From positions 1,932,001 through 1,996,000 of the forward strand of contig JARHVA010001738.1 in assembly GCA_037957365.1 (NCBI GenBank): a stretch of DNA of 64,000 bases, read 5' to 3'. Under the pieces are notes generated by a model. The model did not search any database. It saw nothing but the letters and a program-made list of their open reading frames with translations, and had not been told where the DNA came from. Positions 22,980-34,564 of the stretch are shown here, piece by piece; the first letter of the stretch is position 1, and every line of letters begins with the position of its first letter. The stretch is from Torreya grandis. Lineage: Eukaryota > Streptophyta > Pinopsida > Cupressales > Taxaceae. The translations under genes and the position numbers were made by a program.

Positions 22980-25200
22980 TCCATATCAACATTTATAAAT
23001 AGAATGTTCTATAAGGCATCCCTAAGTATAGTGCCCAATCAGATCTCATGAGGATTCTCATGGAGAGAATGATGAACTTAGAAGCTTTTACCTTAAGATT
23101 GAAGAATATGTTTACTTATGAAAAATTTACAATGAGCCAATCAACCTTGATGCCCCTATCTAGCTGTATTTTTCACAATGAGAGCTTCAAAAATTCATGA
23201 AATTATAAAATAAATAAGATCCATAAAAACACATTAGAGAATTTAAACATGCATGTTACCTCATTGCTCATGACAATGCTCTTATTTTAAGGATGTTTCC
23301 TATGTCACTCATAAGACCAAATTTAGATTGGTATATATCCATCCCAAAACACTCATTATTTTATTTTAGTTAGTTATCTAAAACCTTATTAGAATGCTTA
23401 TAATTAAATATTTTTAGGATGGTAACCATTACAGACCTTTACACCATTAGACAATCTAAAGATGAGTATATTGCAGACATTGTAGCTACATGGTAGAGTC
23501 TTATAAGCTAGCTAACTTAATCCATGCCTTAACTAGAAGTAATAAAACTATTTTATAAATAATGTTATAAACATATCTCATCTATTTTAAAAGTTTAATC
23601 ATTTAAGACTTTCAATGAGGCTTTTAATATGGATTTAAAATTAGAAATTTGACCCTTACAAGAGGGAAAGTTGAAGTTATGAAATAATACTTTGAAACCA
23701 AACCCCTCTAAAGGAAATATAATACAAAATGAAAGGGCACAATGAATTTTTGTGTCTTTAAATCAGCTCCTTCATCTACAAATAACCAACCAATTTCATC
23801 TCAAGAACAACCACAAATAAACCTAATAAGATTCCCACATAGACAATACACACCTTGAGGAGAGTCTTATGCTAGTATCTTATATAAAATATTATAGGCA
23901 GTAGTCATTGAAATTCCCACTATTATAACTATAGATGACTCTATACAAAAACCAAGATGGTATAAAGAAATTTATTTTTGTACTTATCATCATGTGCCTA
24001 ATCATGAAATTAACAAGTGTAGATATTTTAAACTCTTAGTGAAAAAATTTATTGATTGAGGGGAGATACAATTAAATAATATAAATGAACCCAAAACTAA
24101 TCTATAGACATATGTAATAAACCCTTCCCTAACCATCCATACTTGAATAATTTTGTACAAATAAGTACTAGGGGTACATTAGATCAAAAAACCCATGTCA
24201 TAAACACCATTCATGATCAACTCTTTATAAAGGAGGTTGATAGTAGGATTGATATACCTTCTACCTCAATGAAAATACTAGATATCCTTATAGGAGATAC
24301 CTTTTACTCATATAAATCAACAAAACCTATTTATATTATCTATTTGAGTCTCCCATACCTCATTCCATGGGATCCCCTAGAGGAAGTCTCATCCAAACCC
24401 ACCAATAGTTCCCCACAAAATGTGTAGGATAAAACGAACTTTCATTGTCCCCACACATGGAATAAATTATTAGGTATACTGAAGGGTAAGGCATTACAAC
24501 ATTCACCCATAATACTTGATCTTCCCTATAATGAGGATAGTCATAAGGATAGTTATAAGACCTCTAGCCACACTCTAAAAGGGAAGATAGACATACCATA
24601 TGAACAAAATAAGCCATCCATACTAGGGTCACATCCTTCCTTAAAATTGAAGATTTATATTATAGAATCTTATATCAAAGGGTTTAAATTAGTTCAAAAG
24701 CTTTCATTGATATTACCTACATCAAAGACTCACTTTAACCCATTAGACTTTGGTTATCTGAAATACTTAGCTAAAACACCCTTACCACCCATTAAAACCA
24801 TCCGTATCCTCCATACAAAAAGGAAAGTACCAAGGATAGAATGACTTAAAAACCAGTGCCACAAAAAGTAATAAAACCTAACCAAGATCCTTTGCAAGGA
24901 TATTATACTACTATCCTTTAACAACTCTTGTAAACCTCTTTGGTCACATTACCTCCCATCAAACCAAGAAATACTCATGTTCAAAAACCTAGATGGTAGA
25001 TGGATAATAAAACATGTGCCTACCATAGAATACATGGACATGATACTAAGAGATATAATTATCTAAAATTTATGGTACAAATACTCTTAGATGAGGATGA
25101 TTTATTGATTGAAAAATATGACCCCCTCTTCAATCCCAAAACTATAGATATCACTATGACTAACATAGTAAATCCTTTAAAAGTTAAATTGAAATAAGAA
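22980..25200 (+). pseudogene. Gag of the Tat/Ogre element with two CHHC knuckles
   Basis: Broken plus-strand frames give the gag core at about 23.1-23.7 kb (for example RSLASQ-like, LLTMLL, NVINISHLF and FNEAFNMDL-like blocks). A knuckle CTYHHVPNHEINKC (23979-24020) follows. About 1 kb further, a second motif with the same spacing occurs, CAYHRIHGHDTKRY (25015-25056), its last cysteine changed to Y. CX2HX4HX4C is the plant Tat gag variant of the retroviral knuckle. Gag would form particles and bind RNA. Open pieces at 24143-24427, 24647-24844 and 25000-25197 belong to this region and are not separate genes. Confidence 0.7.
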
Positions 25201-25699
25201 TCAAAAAGTGTGGCTCATTATATAGATTCAATTCCAATGCCACCTTAGGGACCCTAAAAAATGAATAAATTAGGGACTTCAAAAGATCCACCATTATTTC
25301 AAATAGACATAATAAACATAGTAATCTGGTATCAAATGCAAGTCACCAAAACACAATAATTGAATAAAGCCAAAGTATCCATAGCTAAATCCCCTACCCT
25401 AGATGAAAAAAATTCAAAATCATTCTCTATCAAACCTAAAATTTATATTTTAGGAAAATCTCAAAAAAATAAGTCTTCAAAAGTTATACAAATATGGGTT
25501 CTGAAGAAATTTTAACAAACTCCTATCAAAATGTCCCTCTATGAACTAATTGAAAATTCTTCTCAACATCATCATGCAATGTTATATTACCTTTAGGATA
25601 TAAAAATACAATTTGATGAACCTTAACCAATATTGGGATTCATTAGAGCATTATAAATGATTTCATCTATTAGTTTTAGTGATTTTGAGAATTTTCCCT

Positions 25700-26125
25700 T
25701 ACCATCTAAAGACTAGGATCTAACCATATTTATCATGGTAAAAATTAATCAAAATAAAATCATAAGAGTGATGATTTAAAATGATACTAGTATTAATATC
25801 ATTTCCTCACATGCATTTAAACAATTAACAACTTCTAAAATTCATTGTAATTCAATCTCTAGTAGTATTACAAGATTTTAATGACATAATAACTCTTACA
25901 TTATGAATGTTGTCCTTACCATCCAAGTAGGATCTCATGTTCTTCACAAGTTGTTTTATGTCATAAAAGGGGAATTAAAATATAATTTCCTCTTAGGGAA
26001 TCCTTAGATTTTCATTATGTGGTGTGTTCCATCCACTTTAGATTGGTGTATCGAATATGAACATGAGGGCTAGATCTACATTGTCCCTGTTGATCCCCAT
26101 CCATTTAAAACCTATAATCCCACCT
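25700..26125 (+). pseudogene. Aspartic protease of the Tat/Ogre element
   Basis: The frame shows VMI-stop-NDTSINIISSHAFKQL, where the usual aspartate-serine/threonine-glycine region is broken by a stop. IQVGSHVLHKLFYVI, KYNFLLGNP and MWCVPSTLDWCIEYEHEG follow. The LLGxPW and VPSTLH blocks are characteristic of the Tat-type protease. The open piece at 26140-26322 continues the polyprotein linker. Confidence 0.7.
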
Positions 26126-27239
26126 TAAAACTCAATGAAATGTTACTCCCTCTAAAGATCATGAACCCATCACCATCATATAATGAGGCATCTACTAGTA
26201 TGACTATCCCTTTGTCGCATATATTTTATAAGGCTCCTTTAGATTCCATAACAAGAGAGTACCAACTACTAATGCTTAATACCCTTCCCACTCCCAAAGA
26301 GTATGGGAGTATAGATAAATAATGTGAATTCTATCCTAACCTCAGTGATATTATTCATTATAACCCCCCTTTCATAAAAACCCATTTGTTATATGGGTGG
26401 ATCAATCGACCTTCCTTGTATCTTGATAGCCCATCCCTAACAAAACCATTTTCATCAAACTTCTCATTTATAGATAGAACACATTTTGATCATAAGTATT
26501 TAAAATGATGTGCATGGAAGGGATTCATAATGGGATGATGTGATCAAGGACCACCACTTTAGGTGATTTTATAAAAATTCATGAAAATTATGGTTTGGGA
26601 TTTAACACAATTCATAAGACTATTCCTAAAGTCACCCTTACATTTGATCCTAAAAATAATGTGATAATGTCATCCTATATCTATCTAATTAAAATATATG
26701 ATGTCATGTATATCCCTTGGAAGTTTTTTTAAAGTTAATATGATAACCATAAATGCTGTAGCTTATCATAGTAATGGAAAAACTAAGTCTATCCCCCTTG
26801 TCTATCCTAATATGGTAGTAGAAGACTCTTCTACCATCCCAATTCTTTAGTGTCAAGATGATGAGTATGTCTTGACTGACTTAGGCACTGAGAACTCACA
26901 TCTATGTAATTCTTTGCTAGATAAAATTTCTATTTTATAGAATGAAGATACCATTGACATTAATATAGGGTATCATGATGCCCCATGTATTATAGAGATT
27001 AGTAAATCCTTAGACCATCACGAACACCAAGAATTCACTAATTTCTCTTCTAACCATATCAATTCTTTAACTTGGTCTTATAGTGACATGTTAGGTATTA
27101 ACCTTGTAATTGTTGTTCATAATATTGTAACTATCCAAGAAACTAAGCTAGTGAAGTAAAATATATAAAAGATGTACCATTGCATTACACTCTTAGTTAA
27201 AGATGAATTACAATGAATATTGTATGTAAATTTCATTTA

Positions 27240-27650
27240 GTAAATAAATTACCCTTAATGGGTGTCTAATATTGTGCATGTCACAAAACCCACATGGGAT
27301 CTCTATCTTTATTTAGATTTTCAAGACCTAGACCTTGTTTGTCATAAATATAACTTTTCTCTTCCTAAAATTGATAATTTAGTGGACGTAATGGGAGGCC
27401 ATGAAATTTTATCATTTATAGATGGATTATAAGGATATAATCAAATCCTTATTGCCCTAAAGGATTAGCATAAAACTTATTTTATTACTCCCTAGTGGAA
27501 TTTTTACTATAAGTTTATGCCTTTTGGTTTAAGGATTGTAGGATCCACCTACCAATAAGCTACAACTTATATATTTCATGATATAATCCATAATATTGTT
27601 GAAGATTATGTGGATGAGCTTATTAGTAAATCAAAGCTTGAAAAGTACTC
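27240..27650 (+). pseudogene. Reverse transcriptase of the Tat/Ogre element
   Basis: Blocks in order: DFQDLDLVCHKYNFSLPKID, GGHEILSFIDG, GYNQILIALKD, KFMPFGLRIVGSTYQ, YIFHDIIHNIVEDYVDELIS. The catalytic YVDD has become YVDE, and several tryptophan or glutamine codons have become stops. The match to the Tat-lineage RT pattern is clear despite the decay. A (TA)n tract (27806-27844) interrupts pol just downstream. Confidence 0.88.
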
Positions 27651-27801
27651 TCTCTCCCTTGTCAAAATAATATTAGACTGTCTAGTCCAATTTCATGTCT
27701 GTCTCAATTCTAAAAGTATGTTTTAGGGGTTTTGACTAGTGATCTTTTAGGTTTTATTATCTCTATCCATGGCATAGAAGTCGATCCTACTAAAATTAGG
27801 G

Positions 27802-27805
<4 letters not shown>

Positions 27806-27844
<39 letters not shown>
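27806..27844. repeat. (TA)n microsatellite inside pol
   Basis: About 19 TA units lie between the RT and the first RNase H of the Tat/Ogre element. They probably expanded after the element died. The 63-codon minus-strand frame across it reads IYIYIY and is an artefact. Confidence 0.95.
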
Positions 27845-27847
<3 letters not shown>

Positions 27848-28099
27848 ACCCGCATTTAAAATTAACAAACTTTGTATCCCATAAGGAAAATTATAGTCCA
27901 TTTGATTTTTTATCTCAAAACTATTTGACTGTTGTCAACCATTCCATCACCTTTTGAGTAAGGATACCTAGTTCATCTAGGATTCTAATTGTTAAGAATA
28001 TTTTGAATCCATCAAAGCTATCTCCTTTCTTCAGTGATTCTTATACCTCTACAAGGAGGGAAAGCTTTCTTATTATATATTTCAGCCATTTATCACACT

Positions 28100-28450
28100 T
28101 TTGGGGCTATGTTAGCCCATCATGATGAGCAACACAAATAACAAGCCATGTATTATATAAGTCATACACTTGTTGAATAAGATACTTGTTATACACACTA
28201 AAAAAACTCTATTTGAATTTGGTTTTTTTATGTTTTAAGCTTCACCATTATCTTCTTAATCACAACATATTCATAATTATGAATACCAACCCCCTCAAAT
28301 TTATGCATTCAAAGCCTTACCATAATTAATGTATGGATAGATAACTCATGCTTCTATCAAAACTTGATTTAGATTTTCTCCATTATAAGTCAATAAAATG
28401 ACAAATCATCATTGATAAGTTATTTGAGGCCCCTCTTATAGTTGTTCAAC
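28100..28450 (+). pseudogene. First (Ty3-type) RNase H of the Tat/Ogre element
   Basis: Translated pieces MLAHHDEQHK, QAMYYISHTLVE and a YTH-like block follow the Ty3 RNase H pattern (GAxLAQxD...AIYYxSRTL...YTPxE). They sit immediately after RT. The domain is heavily decayed, which is common for this domain in elements that carry a second RNase H. Confidence 0.65.
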
Positions 28451-28499
28451 TATCTAATTTTGAATTCTCAAATGAATCCATTGCTTCCACATCCTAAGT

Positions 28500-28880
28500 A
28501 GATCCTAATTATCAAATGACCTTGTTCTTTGATGGATAAAGATGTGAGCATTGGGGGGGGGGGATGCTAGAATTATCTTGATACATCTTGAAGGTCCTCC
28601 CATGCATTTATTATTCAAAATATATTTTTATTGCACTAATAATATGTTTGAGTATGAAGCCCTGATTATTGGTCTCCAAACTGATTTAACCCTCAACATA
28701 AGGTCATTGTTTATTTATAGAGATTCTTAATTGGTTGCTAATTATATTAAATTAATGTATCAGTGTAAAAATGACATCCTATATAAATAAAAAGTGTTAT
28801 AAGACCAACTATTATCTAATTTTGATCATTATGTCATCCAAGCCATTCTTTAATCAGCTTAAAAATTTACAGATACCATG
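28500..28880 (+). pseudogene. Second, archaeal-type RNase H (aRNH) of the Tat/Ogre element
   Basis: The frame reads MTLFFDG, then a run of 11 G (28553-28563) where GGAG is expected. ILIHLEGPPMHLLFK, CTNNMFEYEALIIGLQTDL, FIYRDS, LVANYIK and YQCKND follow. The NTAEYEAL-type block (here NNMFEYEAL) and the xxGDSxLV-type block (here YRDS-stop-LV) identify the extra RNase H acquired by Tat/Ogre elements. The glutamate in EYEAL and the aspartate of DS are kept. The domain is not functional because of stops and the G tract. Confidence 0.8.
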
Positions 28881-29149
28881 GCCTCTTTAACTTCTTCTTT
28901 CCCATCATCCCCTCAAGAATCCAAGCTTTTCTGTGTTAATTCATAAAATAAACCATCCATATTATAATATAATATATTTTCCTTCTATCCATAATGTGGA
29001 AGAATATTATTTAGATCTATGGTCCATACAGATACTTGATTACCTATCTTAAAGTATCATACCTCTTGATATATCTAAGAATGCCAAGCATGTTTTTCAG
29101 TCGCAAACCTATTATTATGTCATACTAGGGGTGTTATCTATAATAAAAG

Positions 29150-30290
29150 ATTTGATGTTCTACTCCTTGAATGTATTCATAACTCTGAGGTAACTCTCAT
29201 AATTTAGGAAATTCATGATGAATTGTGTGGGGGACACTTTAGTGGATTTTTTTTTACTAAGAAGGTTCTCTAAATAGGTTATTATTGGCCTAGTCTAAAT
29301 CAGGATTATTTTGAATATGTCAATAAATACATGAGGTGTTATTAACATGATATTATTTCACATGTCCTTAGTAATGCATTGTAAGTATCCCATAACTTTT
29401 GGACATTTTATTAATAGGGGTTAGATCTTTTAGGAAAAGATAGTCTGAAATCATCCCAACAACATAGTTTTAACATTATTCCCATTGAATAATTCACCAA
29501 TTGGGTGGAGACCATTCCCATTATTTTGACTAAGTTAGATAATATTATTTATTTTATTAATCATCATATTATCTTTCACTTCGATATTCTACATAAAATA
29601 ATCACAAATAATGGAAAATATTTTAAAAATAAGCAAGTCTAGAGACTCAATGACTCTTTTGACATTAAGCTAATTTTTTCTTCACTTTATTATACACAAG
29701 ATAATGGGAAGGCTAATACATATAATAAAAACTTAATTAAAAATATAACCAAGGTAGTCAATGAGGCCAAGAAAAATTGGCATCTCCATATTCCCTTTGC
29801 CTTATAGGCTTATCATACTAGCTTTTGAACCTCTATTGGTGCTATGACTTTTTACTTGGTTTATGGAATGAAAACTATCCTCTCTCGATAAAAATAGAAT
29901 AATTTCTAAAAAAATATCTTAGAGATGCTATTTTTGAAGAGAACTATCGTCAGGAGAATTTAACACATCTTAAAATTTTAGATGAGCATCAATCTATGGT
30001 CCTCATCCACCTCCATGTATATCAAGAAAGAATAAAACATGCATCTAATAAACATATAAAATAATGATAATTTAATATCGGTGATATTATACTTAAATAG
30101 AATTAACATGTAAAAAATATGGAAAAAATAAAAAGAGGGAAATTTGCTCAAAATTGGCTTAGACCATATATTATCACTCATAAGTATGGATTTGGGGCAT
30201 ATCATTTGACCTCTATCGAGGGAAACTATGATGTGAACCTCTTAATTATTTGCATCTATGTCCTTTTTATTGTTAATAAACTTTAAAAAA
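29150..30290 (+). pseudogene. Integrase of the Tat/Ogre element
   Basis: The zinc domain appears as EIHDELCGGHFSG, GYYWPSLNQDYFEYV and YMRCY. The core follows as LDLLGKDSLKSSQQHSFNII, NWVETIPIILTKLDN, HKIITNNGKYFKNK, FSSLYYTQDNGKANTYNKNL and AYHTSF..TSIGAMTFYLVYG. Of the catalytic D, D, E triad the first D remains (LDLLGK), the second is N (TNNGK) and the E in 'QAEATN' is replaced (KANTYN). The integrase is therefore dead by residue loss as well as by stops. Confidence 0.87.
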
Positions 30291-30299
30291 ACTATAATA

Positions 30300-31480
30300 A
30301 GTAGGAGTTCTCTTCCTTTGGTCTCAAATAAACCTAAAATTTACATCCCCCATTACCCTTAAAATACCAAATAATGATAATAGAATCATGTGAATATATG
30401 ATAACATGCCTATCCTTATCTTAAATATGAACACCCTATTTCTATTCATAGAATGTTCTAAATGGATAGGTTATAACCATAATAGGAATGAACCCCAAAT
30501 CATTATTTCTTGAATATCTCCCACCTAGAAAAGTTTATTTTTGGGATAAAAGTATTGTCTCATGTAAGTAGCTAAAATTTAAACTTAGTTACCTAAAATC
30601 TAAATAAAAAATACTAAAATAAATAAAACCAATATTTCTCAAAAATAAATATGAAAGTATGGAATCCTCCCTTGAAGGAAATTTATCTCTAAAAAAGCAC
30701 AAAAATCATAGACTGTTCCCTCAAAAGAATTGTACAAGCTTGTATCTTAAAATATAGACCACTCCCTTGAAGGATGGTTATCTAATAATAGAAATTATAA
30801 TGGAAAACTTCCCGTATTGATAAATTTAATGAGAATATACATCTAAACAACCAAAATACTTGAATAAAAATAAAAATATCAAATATATCCCAAGAAAACT
30901 TCCTGCATTCATCAATTTTCTGTAAAATTGTAAACTTCCTGCATTGATTAGTCTATGTCAAAGGTTCTATGGTTAGCTTTGTGGCTCTGAACACACAAGA
31001 CCAGGCTTATATTCCTTGAAATATAATCTTATAATTATGTATTCTCCATATTAAACCTCTTCTAAAAAGTTTTTTGAACTTAATTGACATATGGTTATTC
31101 TAGGTCATTATTAATAGTAAATAAAGGATGCACATGCACATGCACATGCAAAAAGTTTTTTTATCTAGTTAAAATACAAGACAATAAGAAGTTGTGTATA
31201 CCTCATTTATTATTTTTCATAATCAATTAAAAAATCTAAACCTAACCAAATCCCATAATTTAAAGAAGATGTAAAAATAATAATCATTAAATATCCTATT
31301 GTTACCATCAATTAATAAACATAAAAATAACATAAATCATAATCACATAATTAATCCATAACCATGATAAAATAAATAAATTCATAAAATAATCTAAAAT
31401 ATATAAACCACATCAAATTAAGTATTAATCTAAAAACTAACTCATGACCAAAATTTGGAATTTGTATATTTATCATAAAT
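30300..31480. other. Non-coding 3' region of the Tat/Ogre element
   Basis: AT-rich DNA between the integrase and the antisense PMD gene with no supported gene. A short (CACATG)n run lies near 31129-31150. Confidence 0.5.
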
Positions 31481-31483
31481 GTC

Positions 31484-33420
31484 TCAAAATAATAATGTGT
31501 AAGGAGGCTCTTTGGCCAATAATAGTATAATAAAAGGCTTTATGACCAATACATTAAATAAAAAGTCGATAATATATAAAATAGATGTGACTGAGGTGGA
31601 TGTTGGGTCCTCTTCCACTAAATCCTCCATATCCATCCCTACCACCTCTCCCCTACACCACACTCCCCAAGATTGATATGCCACCCGAAAATCATTAGGA
31701 TGATATCATTTATGTCAAAATATAGGTCACATACCAAGTCACCTCTAGTATATATTATTGTATAATAATCTCATAATGCTACATCTTGGTAATGATATCC
31801 TAGTAACTATCTAGGCTTGATTTGCCTCCCTATTATGTACTAGGTCCAACCCCTCTTATCCCCTTCTAACTAGACACCACCATAGATCTTCACCATAATC
31901 TATCTCTATCTACCATGTACCTATCATAATCTTTCACTACCTATTTGTGACTCCCATATAATAATTTAAACTAAACTTTTAAGACTTATTAGCCTCTACT
32001 AAAGCCACTTATAGTGAAATAACTTGGCCTTATAGAGCATCCCAATCTACCCTTAGTGCATCACACTCTATTATCATCCCTTAAATATCTATCTCTACCT
32101 CCTCCTATAATATCATATCCTCTCTGGGTCCCTCCTCCCACACCTCCTCCATCTCTGCATCTTACCCATCCTATCGATTCAATACTACCCTTTCTTACCT
32201 TACCCCTAGCTAACTTGATAACCATAATTTATATACTAATGTCACACCTAAATCATCTACATCTACCATCACCATCTCCTCCTCTAGCCTTTATTATGGA
32301 TTAATATAGTAATCCTATCGAATCCCAATATCTTAATCATCCATCATCTATATAACATGTGTCTCTAGGACACATTGGATTAATCCAAACTAGTGTCACA
32401 CCCTATCAAACTAGAAGTACTATAGTTTATCCTCTTGGTTCCCCCATAACCACCTATCCAAATACCTCTTAGATAGTTCCCACCATGATGGAAACCATAG
32501 ATAAGGCCTTTAAATAACATCCCCCCTTGTAAACCCTCCAACACCCCTTGATAATTTGCTAAGTCTCATACCACTCCATCTGTATAAGGTCGGATAAGGT
32601 CTTCCTTACATCAAAATATGCTCATTTTATATGTTGTCTAGTTCTACCATACCCAAGGAGTACCAAGTGGGTCCACCAACCTAACGGGATTATATGCCAA
32701 GAATCCCAAAATAAAAGTTACATCAAGCCTAAACCACCACTATGTACTCTAACTCCATAATTATCTATATACATGTGATAAAACTATGGGAACCCATGTA
32801 AATATAGATTGATGCTCGCACATGTCTATTATAATGCCTATAAAAATCCAAGGAAATCAACCTCCCCTTAAGTCTAGTAGTACATAACATGTGATGGATA
32901 TCATCATAATATTAATAACTAACCTACCATCCATATCCTCATCATATATACTCTCAAAAACATAATGTCTAGTAGTTAAGGTGATCTCTAATGAATTATC
33001 CCTATATAGTCACATTAGTGCCACTGTGCATCCTCTCTCATCCACTAGAACTATTACAACACCCTCTACTATCAACCATACTATTTGATATATGTCCTCC
33101 ATGGTCATGGTAATCTCCATAGTGGGAAACTAAAATTTCCCTATGGTTACATCCCATCTCTCTAGTAACACCAATAGTAAACTTACATTCTTGTGAACCT
33201 AATGATAATGGCATTTGCCTCCTAAGCCAACTACCTCCAAATGCCTCTAGTCACCATCATCCATTTGATCCCATAATCATTTGAGGAGTGGTATAACTTG
33301 ATCCTATAATGTGAGTCATGTTCATTCTTATAAGCATGGGTTCACCTCAGTATTGTTTCTTACCTATCTACCTAAGTCTTAATAAACTCTTTCTTCATTT
33401 CCAGCTTCAATCATCATCGA
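31484..33420 (-). pseudogene. Antisense plant mobile domain (PMD) gene inside the Tat/Ogre element
   Basis: On the minus strand, opposite to gag-pol, one frame runs from about 33240 with scattered stops. It starts LEVVGLGGKCHYH, VHKNVSLLLVLLERWDVT and MEITMTMEDIYQIVWLIVEG. This is the PMD (aminotransferase-like, PF10536 type) opening 'xLxxxGL...LxxLxERWxxETxTFHLPxGEMTxTLEDVxxIL'. Further on come TRHYVFESIYDEDMDGR, LLDLRGG-stop-FPWIFIGIII, FTWVPIVLSHVYR and FILGFLAYNPVRLVDPLGTP, matching the PMD core (WxPxxLAxLYR). A glycine/arginine-rich tail runs to about 31.5 kb. PMD proteins of plants act in the nucleus in silencing and development, and PMD-like extra genes occur in plant transposons. Its place between pol and the 3' LTR in antisense matches extra genes of the Tat/Ogre lineage. 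Confidence 0.8.
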
Positions 33421-34544
33421 TCCTTAGTGATTGATATTGATCATTCAATATCAATGGTGATTAATGGTGATTAGTGTTGAACATTAGGATATTGACGTTG
33501 ATATTTAGAGATAAACATCAATCCTTGTGCAACCCGATTTTAGAATATAATTAATATCCAAAAAATATAAAAATAACATTTTCAAACATATTTAAATTTC
33601 TTACTTAATATGAAAACATTTTAAACAATTTTTTATAACTAATCTAGAATAACATGTAAAAATACAAAAAAATAATTTTGTTTCAAAAATTTAGTAAAAA
33701 ATCCAAGCCTACCTCATTGTGAGACCATCATCACCTCCTATGTACACTCCTGCTCACCTCCATAATTTATCTCTCATGCTAACATGTGGACAAGTGTCAA
33801 TTTTTTGGCTCTAGATCACATGTTCTCAATTACAAATGAGCTCCTAACACATTAGGCATCCTTTTTATAGCCTTATAAGATTGATGTTAATTATTTTTTG
33901 ATCAACATTGATTCTTTCTAATAGAGATTGATCTATTGGATTGATGTTAATTGTGTCCATTTTTGTATTACTCCTTGCACTAATTATAATTTTTTTACAT
34001 TGTTATAATCCTATCCCAAATCCACATAAGTTATATTTTGTTAATACTATCCCATTAATTGTTACCTAATAATTTTGGCCTATGGATATAGACCCCTTAT
34101 TAGTCCCACAACCTTTCAGAGGTCTACATTCATTTTAGAGTCTATCCCTTATGGATATTGAAAGTGCACATCATCTCGAGTGTAAATGTCTCTAGGTAAC
34201 ACACATGTACCAATCACAATAGAAGCTTTGGTCAACCTATCCTAGACTTTTACCCTTGATTGCTTTATATTGAACCCACATGTTCTTATTCATGATAATC
34301 CATTTCTTGAATTCTTTTGGGAATTCATGTTTAGTTACCTTACATCCTGTTAGTGAAGCATTATACTTCATGCTTATCCTTGTATCTTAGATGTTCATTT
34401 TATATCTTTACCACCTCATTTTCAAACCCCTCTCTACCTATTCATCCTTTGTTATCTCTTAGTTTTAGGGGGGATACCTCCTCATATAAAATTGGGGCAT
34501 TCACACTCTCTTAGTTTTTATCTTGTGATAGGTTATTACAAATT

Positions 34545-34564
34545 ACTTAATAAAGAGGGGCAAA
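34545..34564 (+). other. Polypurine tract of the Tat/Ogre element
   Basis: TTAATAAAGAGGGGCAAA immediately precedes the 3' LTR start (34565), in the position and composition expected for plus-strand priming. Confidence 0.75.

Noticed and set aside
24143..25197. Three short open frames as separate genes
   Set aside because: They are open pieces of the broken Tat/Ogre gag-protease region and share its direction and motifs.
32056..32304. 82-codon proline-rich plus-strand frame
   Set aside because: It is the shadow of the glycine/arginine-rich tail of the antisense PMD gene.
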